Part shown: positions 1 to 10,800 of the stretch, piece after piece
How the letters are laid out: every line of letters starts with the position of its first letter
Position numbering within the stretch: the stretch's first letter is position 1
Source of the DNA: Silene noctiflora
Lineage: Eukaryota > Streptophyta > Magnoliopsida > Caryophyllales > Caryophyllaceae
NCBI GenBank assembly: GCA_009801015.1
Contig: VHZZ01007886.1
Coordinates: 9,938-42,504, forward strand
Direction of reading: 5' to 3'
DNA: 32,567 nucleotides
Translations under genes and position numbers: made by a program
The notes under the pieces: generated by a model
The model's database searches: none
What the model saw: the letters and a program-made list of their open reading frames with translations, nothing else
What the model was told of the DNA's origin: nothing

Positions 1-212
1 GAGTGGAAAATGTGTAGTGAATTAGTGATTAATTAGGTGGATTAGTGGAAAGAGGAGGGAGTATAATTAAAACACACTTTTTGGGGATGAATCTAAGCCT
101 TTGATTTGCTTGATCTAAGGGCCCTTATTAGGACTTATGGATTTAGGAGGGTATGAAATACTTACTTGATCCTAATTCTGCATGCATATATACAATTATA
201 CATAATAATATA

Positions 213-304
213 TACTTCCTCCGTCTCGGTTAATAGCTTAAATTTGCTTTATTTTCGCTTAAAAAAAAAAAAAGGTGTAAATTATTTACTGAGACCAAAG
301 AGTA
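213..304. mobile_element. Stowaway-like MITE (about 92 bp)
   Basis: The left end reads TACTTCCTCCGTCTCGGTTA; the right end, read in reverse complement, is TACTCTTTGGTCTCAGTAAA. The shared TACTYC...GTCTC pattern and TA borders are those of short Tc1/mariner-derived Stowaway MITEs. A poly-A stretch lies in the centre. The ends are diverged, so this is an old copy. Confidence 0.6.
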
Positions 305-420
305 AATAATAATGCCTCAAGATTCGAGGAATCATGAGAATGTAAAATACTAGTAATGATGAAGAATCATCTGCGTGGTGGAAAGACTAGATTACATAAT
401 TACAAGTAATAACATACACC

Positions 421-458
421 ATGCATGCATGCAAATCGCAAATCGCAAATCGCAAATC
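421..458. repeat. GCAT run and 7-bp tandem repeat
   Basis: A CATGCATGCATGC run passes directly into about four copies of the 7-mer GCAAATC (431-458). Another CATGCATGCATGCATGC run lies at 536-552. CATGCA is the core of the RY element bound by B3 transcription factors, but with no gene nearby these are more simply read as simple-sequence repeats. Confidence 0.6.
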
Positions 459-1826
459 TTATGATTAAAATGACCATGCATGCAACGATACTAATCATTT
501 GTTTAGCTTGTTTATCGTGAACCAAACCAATAAACCATGCATGCATGCATGCTAATTCTCTCTATTAATTACCAACATATACCAATTACATTTTTTGTGG
601 CTTAATAATTCAGTCGATCAGTCAATGTCCCAGTTGCTTTCATAAATAGTCAACATTAAAAGAAAACTATCAAATCTTATTATTGGATTAAAGATGTACC
701 CTTTCCGCTTTTTTCATTTCTTCTTTTTTTTTTTTATTAAAAAGAAAAAACTATAATCAGTGAGCTAGTAGGATTACGATAATACGATCAACTTCTATTT
801 ATTCAATCCTACCTAGTCAATCGATTCAAAGTAAAAACCCTAACAACATGCATTGATACTCCGTATCTATTATGTGAAAACGTATGTATGTAGACTGTAG
901 TAGTATTACCATAAGTTTATGATGAGACGGTGTTATACGGAATATTAAGAATGAGTGATTGTCCAGTTTACTACACTTTGAGGACCTCAATTATATGGTT
1001 TTGTAGCTTTAAGGACTTCAAATAATTTTTGAGAGCTTTAAGGACCTGTAATAACGTCCGTTAAAAAATCTGTTATGACTAAATTCATGCGTGGAGTTTC
1101 GCTAGCAAAAAGACAAAACAGGACCCATATATTATAAGAGTACTTTGTAGGAGGTGTTCTAATATGCTGTTAATTATATTTTTTAAAATATTTTCCTTTT
1201 TTTCTTTAAAAAAAATAATGTATTAGAAATTGTCAGTTTAGTTTTAAATTATTTTGATACTATTCGATACGGTTTTTATATAAACTTTACCAAATATATA
1301 AAAATCTATGTCCGCAAATATGGTCATTTTAAATCTGTTTTATATTTTGCTTATGTTAACCACATATGTACAAGACTAGCTGATCATCAAAACCTAAAAA
1401 AATGGTCCATCACGAAAAAAAAAAAAAAAAAAAAAAAAAAAACGAAAATTTACGAAAAGAATTCAGTATATGGCCCTCGACGCTAACCACATGTGAAATC
1501 ACACGACACCAATGTGACTCATTCAAAATCCCAAAATACGCTGAAATGACCAAAATTAAATCATATACTTAATACGAAGTACATTTTGGGTTTGAAAATA
1601 CTTGTCTATAACTTTATATAGGCTTGAGTTTGTATGGGTTTTGGGTCGGTTGTTCAAGCCACTAATACGTATCAAATTAATTCGTAGATAATTTTACAAT
1701 ATTTTATTGTAAAAAATTTAAAAGAGACTTAACTTACTCTTTAAATAAATTTGGTTATTTTTACTATCATTATTGATTTTCAAATCATCAAATTGATTGA
1801 GTCATATCGAATCTCATTTAGCTAAC

Positions 1827-1924
1827 TACTCCTATTGTCCCAGTGAATAATTTACACTTACTTTAATTTATTTTGTAAGGAAAAAATAAAGTAAGTGTAA
1901 ACCATAGAGCATGATGAGGGAGTA
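1827..1924. mobile_element. Stowaway-like MITE nested in the MULE-like element
   Basis: It begins TACTCCTATTGTCCCAGTG and ends ATGATGAGGGAGTA. The subterminal inner arms TTTACACTTACTTTA and TAAAGTAAGTGTAAA are perfect inverted copies, so the whole 98 bp can fold into a hairpin. Size, TACTCC termini and TA borders fit Stowaway. Confidence 0.7.
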
Positions 1925-2015
1925 ATAGTTTTAGTTACTCCGTATTTGGTGAAAAATTGTCACCAATGTTACTCGTACCTAATAATTGATGTTTTACATG
2001 AGAACAGCTGAACAG

Positions 2016-2201
2016 TAGAGAGGGATGGGCAAAAGCTGACCCGATTCGATTTGACCGTAACCCAACCCGATACAACTCGGAAATTGGGTGATCCGAAACT
2101 GACCCGGCCTGCTAACGATAACATCCTTAATTTTTCCAGCCTGAACCGATCCGCTTTGACCCGACCCGTAACCGATCCAAGTGACCGAATTGGCACCTCT
2201 A
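2016..2201. mobile_element. CCGA/ACCCG-rich repeat, possible hAT-type MITE
   Basis: A sharply different block rich in GACCCGA and ACCGATCC words sits in AT-rich sequence. Its left edge TAGAGAGGGATGGGCAAA and its right edge in reverse complement, TAGAGGTGCCAATTCGG, resemble the TAGAGGTGGCAA ends of common plant hAT-type MITEs. I could not identify a clean 8-bp target duplication, so the class is tentative. An open frame of 73 codons on the plus strand here is not protein-like. Confidence 0.45.
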
Positions 2202-2409
2202 AGATGGAGGCCAGTGAGCTAATAAATTACTCCATAATTAATGTTAAGGTATTAAGATTTTCCATTGCATAGGCAATAAACGGAAAGTATAAAAGTTGAG
2301 GGCAAAAATCAACCGAGGTCCTTAAAGGTCCACAATTAAATATCAGGTCCTTATTGTAGTCTTTTACCATATTTCAGGTCCTTTTATTGTGCTTTACTCA
2401 GTGATTGTC

Positions 2410-3116
2410 ATATAGTGAGAAATTGGCCAGCTAAGGAAGGTACAAAATGGTGCAGTAAGCAGCAGAGAAGTCAGTTTGACTAGCTATTAGTGTTGACTAA
2501 AAGGACCCCCACACACTCTTCCACCCTGCTCATGTCACCCTCACCACTTGCTTTCTTTCTTTCTTTCTTTCTTTCCTTCCTTCTACTCTTGTCACCATGC
2601 TATTATTCCATCTTTCTTCTTCATTTTATGGTCATCATGTAGGGGAACATACCGTGACGAGCTAGACGAGAGGCGGTCGTCTTCACTTAACAATGAAAAA
2701 TAGTGTATGTTATTAATGTCGGTCTTAGCAAAGTAAATTTGGTGATACCGTAAGTCTGTAACCATGTTTATAGATCGAGTCGTTCACATCATAAGTATGA
2801 ATCACTAGTTCAGTATATCAGTTCCAGCAAGGCTCAAGGTAGATTACAAGACAATGCTCACTATTAAAATCTTACAGTATTACTGATAAACTGCGAACTA
2901 GCTTAGATATATTTGGGCCATATAAGTACATACAAGTATATAACCCATCAAATTGTCCTTCATCGCCTAAATCATGTCCTAAATTACGAATACATCAATC
3001 TTAACCACCAGGACGGATGTATCACAATACTCCGACATTATGTGTCAATTATTTAAATTTTCTAGATCTTAGTTTTTAATAAGACTAAAAGGGAGCCCTT
3101 CAAAAGCAAGGAACCC
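2410..3116. other. HEN1 3' flank, no gene
   Basis: It contains a CTTT microsatellite (2551-2582) and AT-rich sequence. The HEN1 3' UTR must lie in the part next to 3116. I see no perfect AATAAA on the minus strand close to the stop, only TTATTAAAAAC-like variants around 3075-3085. Confidence 0.5.
2551..2582. repeat. (CTTT)n / (CTTC)n microsatellite
   Basis: At least six CTTT units are followed by CCTT/CTTC units. It lies in the 3' flank of HEN1 and would be a length-variable marker. Confidence 0.85.
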
Positions 3117-6100
3117 TTAATCTACAGACACCATAGCTGAAACACAATTATTCACAGCTGAATCAGCTGGATTTTTTGTAGCAGCATTCCATTCCCACAC
3201 AGTTTTGTAATGGTGATCCACCTCGACAGTCGGTCCGGATACTTCAACGGACGAGTCATTGCGAGTCCTGAAGACCGCTATCTGAGAAGCGTATCCGGGT
3301 TCCGACCCATCTCCTCCTACACCACCAAATTCGACACTGTAATTGTGTCTTGAAGCCAAGGCAGTCGCCCATTGATTAAACTGTTGTCTTGTCCACTCGA
3401 ACTTGTGGTCATGGTTTCGAAATTTACACGGCTGGGCTCCGCTCTTCTCGTCCGGGTCCTCCTCTTGTGTTGCTAGATTGGACTTTTGCATGATGATGTT
3501 GTATTCGTAGTTTGGAGTTGAAACAATCAGCAACTTGGGACGGAATAATGACAGAGCAACATCACCAAATAAGCATGCTTGGTCTTCCTCCATATGCTCT
3601 ATTACCTGAAGTTCGTTTTCCAATACATAAACAGAGATACATTGCAAAACAAAACAAACTAATATGGTAAGAGTCATGAATCGCAGCTGCGTACTATACT
3701 TGTTAGTTGTTACTAGTCTATTTCTAAAAGAAGTAGAATAAGAACATGACATTGCCAAACTAAAACAAACTCAAGCAAACTGAAAGACAAACCTCTAAGC
3801 ATGCACCAACGTCAAATCCATACAAGCGGGAGTCAAATACAGTAATGCTCCCATCATACAGAGTAACGGATTCTATCCTTGACGTGGGCATTACAGTTTT
3901 CAGCTTCTCTAGTTTTGAATTAAGGACCTGCAACATTTAACAAACCAAATGAATGGGTAATTTTGTAGAAACCTGAGCTGTATATAACGTATGACGTTGC
4001 AAAGAATGTCGACTCATCAGAATACTTACTTTGGCAGCACGAACGAGACCCTTCTGAGAAAGATCAACACCAACAATCTTTTCCAAGGAGCTTGGAATAT
4101 CAATTAAGGAATCTACTAAACTTCCAGATCCACATCCAAAATCAATCTACAACCAGAAAAGGAAACCAATAGTTAATTGTTAAGAAGTTCCATTAACTAC
4201 TATCTCCATCCTAATTATATTGTCGCCATTTGACTTTAGTGGTCAAACAGACCAGTAAATTTTCATAAATCAAACATGACAAACTTCAATTTGTGATTAC
4301 ATATATATCTGGCGAAATTAAAGGTCAAAATTGACATATGTTCCACCAATATTAAATGGGACAATAGATTCGGGATGGAGGTAGTATATTAAGACGTTGA
4401 TTTATTTACGAGCTTAAGAAGGGAGGAACCATGTACCAAGCTAGCAGCCGAAAATTCTTTAATGTAATGCATTGCGAATTCCAAACGCTGCTTTGAAAGT
4501 GGAGGACTAAAAAGTGCTTGCTCCATTCTGTCTTCAAAGGGTTCAGTTACTTGCAGAAGACTTGTGGTGTATTCCAAGTAGCAAGGGCCTAAATAGAAAA
4601 GAGAGAGATCAAAAAAATATACTACGTATAATTATGGAAGTTGGAAATATTAACTCCTATGCATCTCGATTCTCGACCGTGTCAGTGAATTATAACCCAT
4701 GAAAGGGATGATAAATGATCATCGTCCAGCGTGGCCAGCCAAAATCTCCTCAAGTTTTTTTACTATAAGTGCTAACTAAATGATTCGCGTTGTTCTTGAA
4801 TAGTTCAAGCAGGACAAGCTGCAAACAGCTTCGACCTTGAAAAGACCTAGCTAATAGTTTAGTTACTTGAGTATGATAAAATAAAAGTGACTCTATATCC
4901 CGTCAAGTAAAGATTAAATGAGGTTATTGATACGGTAAGTTTCCATAAATGATACTCCAAAATAACGCAACATATTCGGAGATGCACAACTCACTTGAGG
5001 ACAAAAGAGAAAGGACTCTCTCATATTCAACAGCAGAAGCTAGGATAAATTCCTTCGGTGGCAAGCCCATATAAAAGCAAATGGATTGTCCCACGCTCAT
5101 CTGTGTAACAGCTGATTCAATGCTAGAGATGACTGCTCCTGTCCCAATCTCAAATTCAAATTCGTCATTCTTCTCCAGCAACTCTCGGATTTCAGTTCCT
5201 TCTGAAACCAAGTATACAGTATAACTTATAGAGACAACAGATCCAATAGATGGTGATGATCCAGACACTTCCCCTTCCATTCTAGGATTTTTATTTATAA
5301 GGTCACTTTGTGGTTCTCGGTTCCTTTTCCGGCCTCCAATTACATCGCGAGGCTGCTGGGCTTCGTGCATCAGCTGACAGAAATAAAACTCTTTCACGAA
5401 GGAAGTCAAGTTGCATTTGAGTTCATTACTAACACTAGATAAAGATAACTTCTCCAAATCTGCATTTGGTTGCTTGAAGTAAATGTTAAACCACAATAGA
5501 GCTTTCAAAGAAGCATTCTGCATTGAATCCCCCTGTTTCTTGAAAGATTCTTCAGGAAAATATTCAAGAATTAATTCCTGGGTTTTAGAGAATATTTTAA
5601 TATTGCATCTGAAAGTTTCTATTTCAGGTGAGGTCTGGCCATTTTCAGATTCATGCGACTCTTTGTCAGATTTCAAGGAGTTACAGACAAGAGTGAAAAC
5701 CGGTTCTGACAGCCTGTGTTGGCGGCAGAATGCACATAGAAGATCTCTTGGTAAAGAGCCTCTCCAGTTTGTTTTAGTGGTAAATTGCTGAGGCAAATCG
5801 GCAGCAAGTATTGCATCTCTGGATAACTTGAAAAGCCCGTCAGGGGTTTTGCCAACAAGCATCCTGCCAATAAGACCTAACATACATTAAGTGAAGAACA
5901 TCGGGAATTGTTTTCAGCTGACTCGACAATCAAAGTTAGATATTATAGAATTGCCATCGAGAATTTCGACTTCACATATATATGTCATCAAACGCAAAGC
6001 AAATTGTGATATTTTCAACTTCCCAAAAGATCCATGCTCCATAAAGCAGGTTCAGGAAAAAGGCAAAATCACTACGATAACTCGACAAGGCATCCCAATT

Positions 6101-9100
6101 AGAGAACTAAATACTTTGCACTTCTTATGATGCAAATAAATCCATAAGGAGATGAATAAATAACTAGCAGAAACAAAACTCCGTGTGAAAGATTCTTCTA
6201 TGAGTTCCAACTTCAATAGCGCGAAGACCAAAATAAGCAAGTCTCATATCTCTGATATCGGTAAAATATGTACCGAAAATACCAAATTCTATGTCTCTCT
6301 TCATGCTAGTAATCCACTTACCATCAGTTATAGATCTCTTACTAATTTCTCACATTTCAAGCGAGCAATATCGGCATTAATGAACTTCCTATTGGACCAA
6401 CCTTTTCAATTCTGAAACTCTGATTTAAAACCTTGCGAGTGGCGACTACATGTTTTGACTAGAAAAAAATAAGGAAGGATGCACAGTACCTCCTCCATCC
6501 TCAAATAACCCTCCTTTAGTATGCCATCTTTCTGCTCACAATGAGCTGTTAACATGCGGACTCGCCCGGAGGCGGTCATGGTCATGAAATATCGGTATCA
6601 CGATCACGGTTTCGCGGACATAACTTAATGGATCACGTCCGTGGCCGGAATTTTAAAAACCTTTACCAGACGAGTTACATTTTCCTTGCTTCTTCAAATA
6701 TGAAATTTGAGTTGATGTCCCATATTTTAGTCTATATTGTAGCTCTTATTCCCTAATTTCCCATCTTCCACATGCCTTGGGAAAATCTAGGGTACTAAAC
6801 CAACGGGTAGACCTTCCAGGTTCAGCAAATACTACTTAAGAACCACCTTATATAAGACTCGTTGTAAAAGGTTATACATAGACAGTGGACAAATAGCAAC
6901 AAACAACTGCGAAGATAGGTAATAAATTCAGTGACACATGACATACGCAATGTACATACAATAAGAATAATGACAAACATATCTTACTGAACCAAGATAA
7001 CAACATGCCGCAGGAAAATGACCTGAAATAGGAACGTACAGATACATCTTCATGGAACAGCTCAGCACCTCTCCAAGTGAATCCCACAGAAGCTAACATT
7101 ACATTGCCGTAAACATGTTGGCCCAACAAGTAACTAGCACGTACATTAAAGGAACTATCAGAAGATACATCTTTTGCGCTATGGAACTCTGGATCTGAAA
7201 TCAAATTTTTGGGCTCCAGAGCAGAAAAATACAATCTCATTTCAGAAGATGATTTGCCAATTGTCCTGCAAAATAATAGAATTATATATAAACAAATATA
7301 TTTAGAACAGCATTCTCTTACAGCCAACTAGAAACAGTATTCAAGTGGCAAAGAACATTAAAAAAGGCTAGCAGATTGTCTACACTTTATTTTACAAACT
7401 GATAATTCTTTGGTAAGTTTGGTTTTAAATTATAATGCAATACAGCAAAATGGTTCACTAAACTACTGTGCCAGAAGCCCATACACCGTTTATATGCTAT
7501 TTCTCGATTCGTTTCAGGATCAATTATCTTCATCTTAGCAAGAGCAGGAGAGGGAGAGGGCTGGAGGGTTTTCAGATAACCCTCAAAAAGTTACACAATG
7601 AAGCAGATCTAACAAATAAATTAAAATAATAATAATCTGTACATAACATTTCTGTGCGCAGATGACTGCCAACTCACCTGGAGATGAGGACTTTTGAGGC
7701 ATCAACAACACCAAGCTCTTGTGCAATAATATCCAGGTAATAAACTTCTGAACCCATATTCATACTTAAGGAGACTACATCCTTATCAAGTGAAGGTGGA
7801 ATATACACCGCCTTGGTAACGGTAACAGCCCCATTGGTTATATCTGACTCTTGATTGTCTAAAGATGGTATAACATCTGAAGGATAAGGCTCCTTCCTCT
7901 TAATCCAAAGCTCCTCCTCGGAAATAACAAGTCCTGATAATCTGGCAACAGCTCCTTTCACAATAGGGATAGACAATAAAGGATTTGCCTCAACCCTTGC
8001 ATCAATGGATTTGCATAAGTTTACAAGCTTCGGATCACAAGAAATTACAGCGTATAAAGGAAGCAAGCCACAACTTTTGTCGTCTCTCCGTAACACTGCT
8101 TTTAAGTGGCCACTCAATGGGTGAAGTGATGATAGAAACTAAAAATTAAAAGAAGGTAAGTAATGGTCATGATTAATGAATCATACGAAGCATAATACAA
8201 GATTGAATTTAAAAGCTAAAGAGTCAAAGACTAAACTCATTTTGCTGAATGTTACTAAAAAAATAGACATGTCATATGACAAGGGACCTTTTACTGATTA
8301 GAAGGATCTCTACAGCATTGGCTTAAAGATATCAAAAAATGTCGTAGGACAGGATAATTTTTTACTTCATCAATACGGTTTTGTGGAGCTTTTTGTTTTG
8401 GATTCCCAAACAAGTAAGTTTGCTTAAGAAGATTCAGTTACCTGTTGCTGACGACAAGAAATATGCAAACATAATGTCCCTCAATAAAGGGGAGAGAACC
8501 ATATGAAAATGTAATGTTATTTTTCTCCAAAGCGCTAATTGTACTTCATTTTCAAGATATTTATCACATCAGGTTTTACATGCTACCTTTTTCCATGACC
8601 TTCTGCTCAAGTATTCACTATTTTCTACTAGTAGACATCTTAACTATCATAAGAAGAAGACTAACTGTCAGTTAACTTTCCTATTAATTTGAAGGTGGAA
8701 AGTGGAAACTATATCTGATTAGTTTGTGTGGCTCAAGAACTCCCAAGATCTGCCAAGCTTCAGCTTTGATGATATCAATACACTCTGATGATCAAATGAT
8801 CACATTAAAAGGGGAACACAACATGTGGAATTTAGGAAGTCAAAGGATGTTTTCTCAGCACATGCCAGTTGAGGAAAAAGTTCAAGCTAAAGTACCTGTT
8901 CCTAGGGAATATTCATTATGAAATGCTAACTCTATCTTGACGAACTACAACTAGCATGTACGAATGAATCAGATAAACGGAAGCAAAGTTCTTACAAAAT
9001 AATTCGCCAAAACAATAACAAGCAAAATTGTTTAGCCATGTGATGGCTTCCATAGGGAACTAAAAAAGGAGAAATTGGAAACCAACCTCATTTGAGAACA

Positions 9101-10684
9101 TATACGAAAGACGAGACACCAACTCATCCACAGCATCTGTAGGACTACTTGACTCAGAATCAATGCCAAGCTGCACGAAGGGGAGTTTATCAGAAATAAA
9201 CATAGCTGCATTAGCAATTACATTGAAATTTTGACAAGTCAGTGTGACATGACTCCATCCTGTCTTTCCTTCATATTGTGGATAAAATTGAAAAAGCTAG
9301 CATGAGCAAACAATGATTTCTTTCGTTATCTAACTAAAACTGATCAGAATAAGTAGGAAGTAGCACCCTGCAACTTCATTTTATATCTATTTGTATTCAT
9401 CTTCTTACCTATTACTTCAAATCCAAGTTCTAAATTTGCAATTCTTACACAAATGACAAACATTTGTTCTTATTGATATCTCTGCCAAGAAAAATCCCAC
9501 GCCCATTAATAAACATATGTGCCAAATCATGAAAGGGTTTCAATTTTGTAATTTGAACCAAATTGAATTAAAGTTGCTCCGACTCGGCTGCAAGTGTAAG
9601 ACATAACACGGTGTCGGATACTGTTATTTTCTGCCAAGTTTTCAAGTTTTTTGTCTAAAATAAAGTATGGAAGTGTTGTGTCGCATGCAACACTCGACTA
9701 AAGTGAAGTGCCGGGGTAACATAGAATTGCATACATGCAATAACAATTACAGAAATCCCACTAAACATACACTATCAGCAAACAACATAAACCCAGAAAT
9801 CCAAAAGCAATCAACTTTGAACAGATTACAAAATATGCAAACATAAAACAAAAACTGCAGTCAATTATCATCAATCAAAGGACCCACAGGATCACAATGC
9901 ATGTTCAAAAAATTACTCCATACTAACATCAGAACAGAATGCAAGGATTTTTCAGCAAACCGAAGGGAAGTAGGGAATCAGAAGAATAAATTCACCCATT
10001 TACTCACTAAAAAAATCTCAAAGTCATAACTACCCATTACACAGATTCGTCCAATGAGACCGTCCCATACAGGACTTCGAGATACAAGTATACAACCACA
10101 ATGCAAGAAATTATCTGCAAACAGAAAGGAACTAGGGAACTACAAGAATAATAAATTCACCCATTTACCCTCTAACCGCTAAAAACTTCTTAAAATCATA
10201 ACAACCCATTACACCATCTTATACAAGAATTCGAGATACAATCACAAGAATAAAAAAAATTCACCCATTTACCCACTAAAGTATTCTAAAACGCATAACT
10301 ACCCATCACACGGATACGTCCAATGAGACCGTCTCATACAATAATTCGACACAAACCACATTACCAAATCAAACAATTCCCACATGAAAATCATCAAAAA
10401 GGTTTCACCTTTACTAAAGCCAACTGAGCAGCAGATTGTTGAGCGTCTTTTTTCTTCTTACAAGGCTCAGAAACAACAGAAATGTCAGGAAGTTGTAAGA
10501 AACAGCGAAATAGAGAAGGACCCTTTTGAGGAAGAGTTAAACCAGGACATAAAACATTTGAAGAAAGTTTTTCTTCAACTTCCTCAATTTTATAGCATGC
10601 TTTTGTGCCATATTTCTGGTGTATTATTGCTTTTGCTGTTAAAGTTTGCTTTTTTACTACAACTGGTGGATTTACAGTCTCCAT
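3117..10684 (-). CDS. HEN1: HEN1 small-RNA 2'-O-methyltransferase (9 exons)
   Basis: HEN1 methylates the 2'-OH of the 3'-terminal ribose on both strands of miRNA and siRNA duplexes, using S-adenosylmethionine, and so protects them from uridylation and decay. Exons in transcript order: 10684-10409, 9170-9087, 8138-7678, 7265-7023, 5863-4995, 4588-4437, 4146-4030, 3927-3793, 3605-3117. Joined, they give 2826 nt, or 941 aa; Arabidopsis HEN1 has 942. Domains in order: first dsRNA-binding domain (about 15-93, with AIIHQKYG and KKKKDAQQSAAQLAL); La-motif-like region (about 100-250); second dsRBD-like region (about 438-485, FRCNIKIF...NASLKALLWF); FKBP-like domain (about 563-645); C-terminal Rossmann methyltransferase with SAM loop DFGCGSGS (697-704). 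The Mg2+ ligands appear intact: E779, E782 and H783 (LEVIEHMEED) and H846 (RNHDHKFEW). An in-frame TGA lies 3 nt before the ATG, which fixes the start. The exon 4/5 junction was chosen because it alone gives SYFR, matching SFYR of the family. No frameshift or premature stop was seen. Confidence 0.96.
4198..4386. mobile_element. Stowaway MITE in HEN1 intron 6
   Basis: The left end TACTATCTCCATCCTAATTA and the right end in reverse complement, TACTACCTCCATCCCGAATC, are imperfect inverted repeats, and both continue into TATTGTC. The 189-bp element sits wholly between exon 7 (ends 4146) and exon 6 (starts 4437) and makes up about two thirds of the 290-nt intron. Splice sites on both sides are intact. 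Confidence 0.8.
5864..7022. other. HEN1 intron 4
   Basis: A 1.16-kb intron. Most is AT-rich sequence in which I see no gene. Around 6550-6660 there is a GC-richer block with repeated ATCACG, GGTCATG and CGTCCG words, probably a decayed dispersed repeat; it has no obvious terminal inverted repeats. The open frames of 60-80 codons here are chance. Confidence 0.5.
8139..9086. other. HEN1 intron 2
   Basis: A 948-nt AT-rich intron. I recognise no repeat, RNA gene or conserved coding block in it. The plus-strand open frame at 8724-8921 has no recognisable domain and reads as chance. Confidence 0.55.
9571..9724 (+). mobile_element. dispersed repeat with CTATGTTAC-type ends, copy 1
   Basis: It begins GTTGCTCCGACTCGGC and ends GCCGGGGTAACATAG, an imperfect inverted pair of about 15 bp. 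The interior (AAGTTTTCAAGTTTTTTGTC) closely matches the repeat at 29751-29884 in reverse complement. Short TIRs, small size and two copies in one window point to a non-autonomous DNA transposon. I could not define the target duplication, so the superfamily is open. Confidence 0.6.
9985..10360 (+). repeat. three imperfect direct repeats in HEN1 intron 1
   Basis: The word TTCACCCATTTA (with minor variants) recurs at 9991, 10156 and 10260. Each time it is followed by CACTAAA- or CTCTAA-like sequence, CATAAC(T/A)ACCCAT(T/C)ACAC, and then CGAGATACA or CGACACAAA. Two of the three units also carry CGTCCAATGAGACCGTC. Unit spacing is uneven (165 and 104 nt), indicating duplication followed by deletions. 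Confidence 0.6.
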
Positions 10685-10800
10685 TTTTCAGGAATTTGCA
10701 GTTTTTTTTCAAGAGGGAAGATGAAGAAGAGAGAATCTTGGAAAGAGGGGGCGGTTTGGGAGACTGTGAGGAATTTTCAGGTGTGTGACTGTGACTGACT
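10685..10800 (-). promoter_or_regulatory. HEN1 5' leader and proximal promoter
   Basis: Read on the minus strand, the sequence just upstream of the HEN1 ATG is pyrimidine-rich (runs such as TCTCTCTTCTTCATCTTCCC), like the Y-patch and leader of many plant genes, with a CCAAACCGCCCCC stretch further up. I see no clear TATA box, and the transcription start cannot be placed from sequence alone. Confidence 0.4.

Larger units (their letters stand above)
1..963. other. intergenic region downstream of HEN1, no gene
   Basis: No convincing coding sequence. It holds a small Stowaway-like MITE (213-304), CATGCA runs (421-432, 535-552) and a short AAATCGC tandem repeat (431-458). The rest is AT-rich sequence in which I recognise nothing. 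Confidence 0.6.
964..2399. mobile_element. Mutator-like non-autonomous element, 1.4 kb, 10-bp TSD
   Basis: The two ends form long degenerate terminal inverted repeats of roughly 90 bp (964-1054 and 2309-2399). The left end begins CAGTTTACTACACTTTG followed by AGGACCT; the right end in reverse complement begins GAGTAAAGCACAATAAA followed by AGGACCT at the same distance. Both then carry further AAGGACCT/TTTAAGGACCT modules. Identical 10-mers AGTGATTGTC flank the element at 954-963 and 2400-2409. Long TIRs with a 9-11 bp target duplication are typical of MULEs. No transposase frame was seen inside, so the copy is non-autonomous. Other repeats (1827-1924, 2016-2201) are nested in it. Confidence 0.72.
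9171..10408. other. HEN1 intron 1
   Basis: A 1.24-kb intron that holds a dispersed repeat (9571-9724) and a series of imperfect direct repeats (about 9985-10360) next to exon 1. No coding sequence was seen. Confidence 0.55.

Noticed and set aside
835..843. Perfect AAACCCTAA telo-box on the plus strand
   Set aside because: No gene begins downstream on the plus strand, so it is most likely a chance match.
7035..7044. Alternative exon 4 donors of HEN1 (TCT|GTACGT and GTAC|GTTCCT)
   Set aside because: GTACGT gives no in-frame join to exon 5. GTTCCT can be joined in frame but yields RLIGR; AG|GTCATT at 7023 yields SYFR, matching the family at the same length.
10384..10788. 134-codon open frame on the plus strand
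   Set aside because: It is antisense to HEN1 exon 1 and its leader; the minus strand encodes an unmistakable dsRBD.
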